Source: Pseudomonadota bacterium
GTDB lineage: Bacteria; Pseudomonadota; Gammaproteobacteria; Pseudomonadales; Azotimanducaceae
Assembly (NCBI GenBank): GCA_027621895.1
Contig: JAQCAK010000119.1
Coordinates: forward strand, 1 to 6,388
Direction of reading: 5' to 3'
Length of the DNA: 6,388 bases
Below the pieces are notes generated by a model that worked only from the letters and a program-made list of their open reading frames with translations, did not search any database and was not told where the DNA came from. How positions within the stretch are numbered: the first letter of the stretch is position 1; each line of letters opens with the position of its first letter. Position numbers and translations under genes: made by a program. This document shows, piece by piece, positions 5,796 to 6,388 of this stretch.

Positions 5796-6386
5796 TTACG
5801 GGTTCGACTCGCCGTTCGGGTCAACCACAGCCGGGCTGGGTTGATCCTTCGGTGAGTTGAACTGTTCGAGCTTTCGCTTCACCCTGGCTGAGTCCGGGTT
5901 GATCTCGAGCGCCTTTTCCAGCGCCTGCCTGGCGTCGTCCCAGCGCTTCAACCTGATCAGCGTGAGTGACCGATTGTAGTGAACGATGTCTGGCGCAACG
6001 TTCGCGAGTTCCAGGGCCATGTCATAGTCTGCCAGGGCCTTGTCGTACTCGTACATCTGGTGCCAGACATTCCCCCTGTTGACGTAAATCTTGCCCATAT
6101 CGGGCGCCAGCAGCATGGCCTCGTCATGATCAGCCATGGCACTGGCCAGGTCGCCATTGGCGGCGTGAATAATACCCCGGTTCGTATAGGTTGCCGCCAG
6201 GTCCTTGATCATGAGGTCGTCTTTCTTGATGGCCTCATCGCAGAATCGCAGGCCAAAGGTCGTAAATGGATTGTTGCTTTCCTGGTAGCAGCGGGTCGCA
6301 TTGTCTGAGCCGAAAGTCGTCTTCGCCTGGGCGTTGACGATGCCGGGCAACAGTACGAGAGCCATGATCACTAAAGATGATTTCAT
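5796..6386 (-). CDS. Exported tetratricopeptide-repeat (TPR) protein
   Basis: This 196-residue protein begins MKSSLVIMALVLLPGIVNAQA, a typical Sec signal peptide: short basic start, hydrophobic core, and small residues before probable cleavage after Ala19 or Ala21. There is no lipobox Cys, so it is probably a soluble periplasmic protein. Three consecutive TPR units follow at about 63-96, 97-132 and 133-166; motifs such as YTNRGIIHAANGD, YVNRGNVW and the ends LLAPD and EINPD show the repeat pattern. TPRs mediate protein-protein contacts, and no catalytic motif is seen. Cys33 and Cys49 in the mature protein could form a disulfide. The tail from about 176 is Pro/Asp/Ser-rich and probably disordered. 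Only two bases upstream of the ATG are in the window, so its ribosome-binding site cannot be seen, but the signal peptide supports this start. The specific function is unknown. Confidence 0.85.
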   Translation of the reverse strand: MKSSLVIMALVLLPGIVNAQAKTTFGSDNATRCYQESNNPFTTFGLRFCDEAIKKDDLMIKDLAATYTNRGIIHAANGDLASAMADHDEAMLLAPDMGKIYVNRGNVWHQMYEYDKALADYDMALELANVAPDIVHYNRSLTLIRLKRWDDARQALEKALEINPDSARVKRKLEQFNSPKDQPSPAVVDPNGESNP

Positions 6387-6388
6387 CG

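Noticed and set aside
1..6388. Defence system, CRISPR, toxin-antitoxin, prophage or integron content
   Set aside because: No direct-repeat array, integrase, transposase, restriction or toxin-like protein is present; all sizeable genes belong to ordinary chromosomal families.

Overview
The window looks like an ordinary chromosomal segment of a gammaproteobacterium, possibly a marine one. This is inferred from the moderately high G+C content, the tight packing, and the protein types: an E. coli-style PhoH ATPase, an RCK-fused CPA2 antiporter and a long three-domain aminopeptidase P. No phage, transposase, CRISPR array, tRNA or rRNA gene is visible, and I do not see a new multi-gene system.

Left part (1-2991): the 5' end of a short-chain dehydrogenase/reductase gene runs leftward off the window. 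It is divergent, across 67 bp, from an alpha/beta hydrolase gene. The hydrolase converges on an M24 aminopeptidase P gene, and the two share the four bases CTAG as their stop codons.

Middle (2992-4966): a 169-bp divergent region carries a perfect TATAAT for the aminopeptidase at the centre of a 9-bp inverted repeat, and a separate candidate promoter for a rightward K+/H+-type antiporter with a C-terminal nucleotide-binding RCK domain. A 234-bp AT-rich gap follows. It holds a probable terminator, which resembles a dispersed repeat motif, and an orphan strong Shine-Dalgarno sequence.

Right part (4967-6386): a PhoH-family ATPase gene converges, 10 bp apart, on a gene for an exported tetratricopeptide-repeat protein. 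A 9-bp inverted repeat spans the end of phoH.

The genes do not form one pathway. They alternate in strand and are mostly single-gene transcription units: cytoplasmic peptide turnover, ion and pH homeostasis, a stress- or RNA-linked ATPase, and a periplasmic scaffold protein. The only suggestive pairing is the divergent reductase/hydrolase couple. The points most worth checking are regulatory: overlapping divergent -10 elements at 220-226, the inverted repeat around the aminopeptidase promoter, and the repeat-like terminator before phoH.
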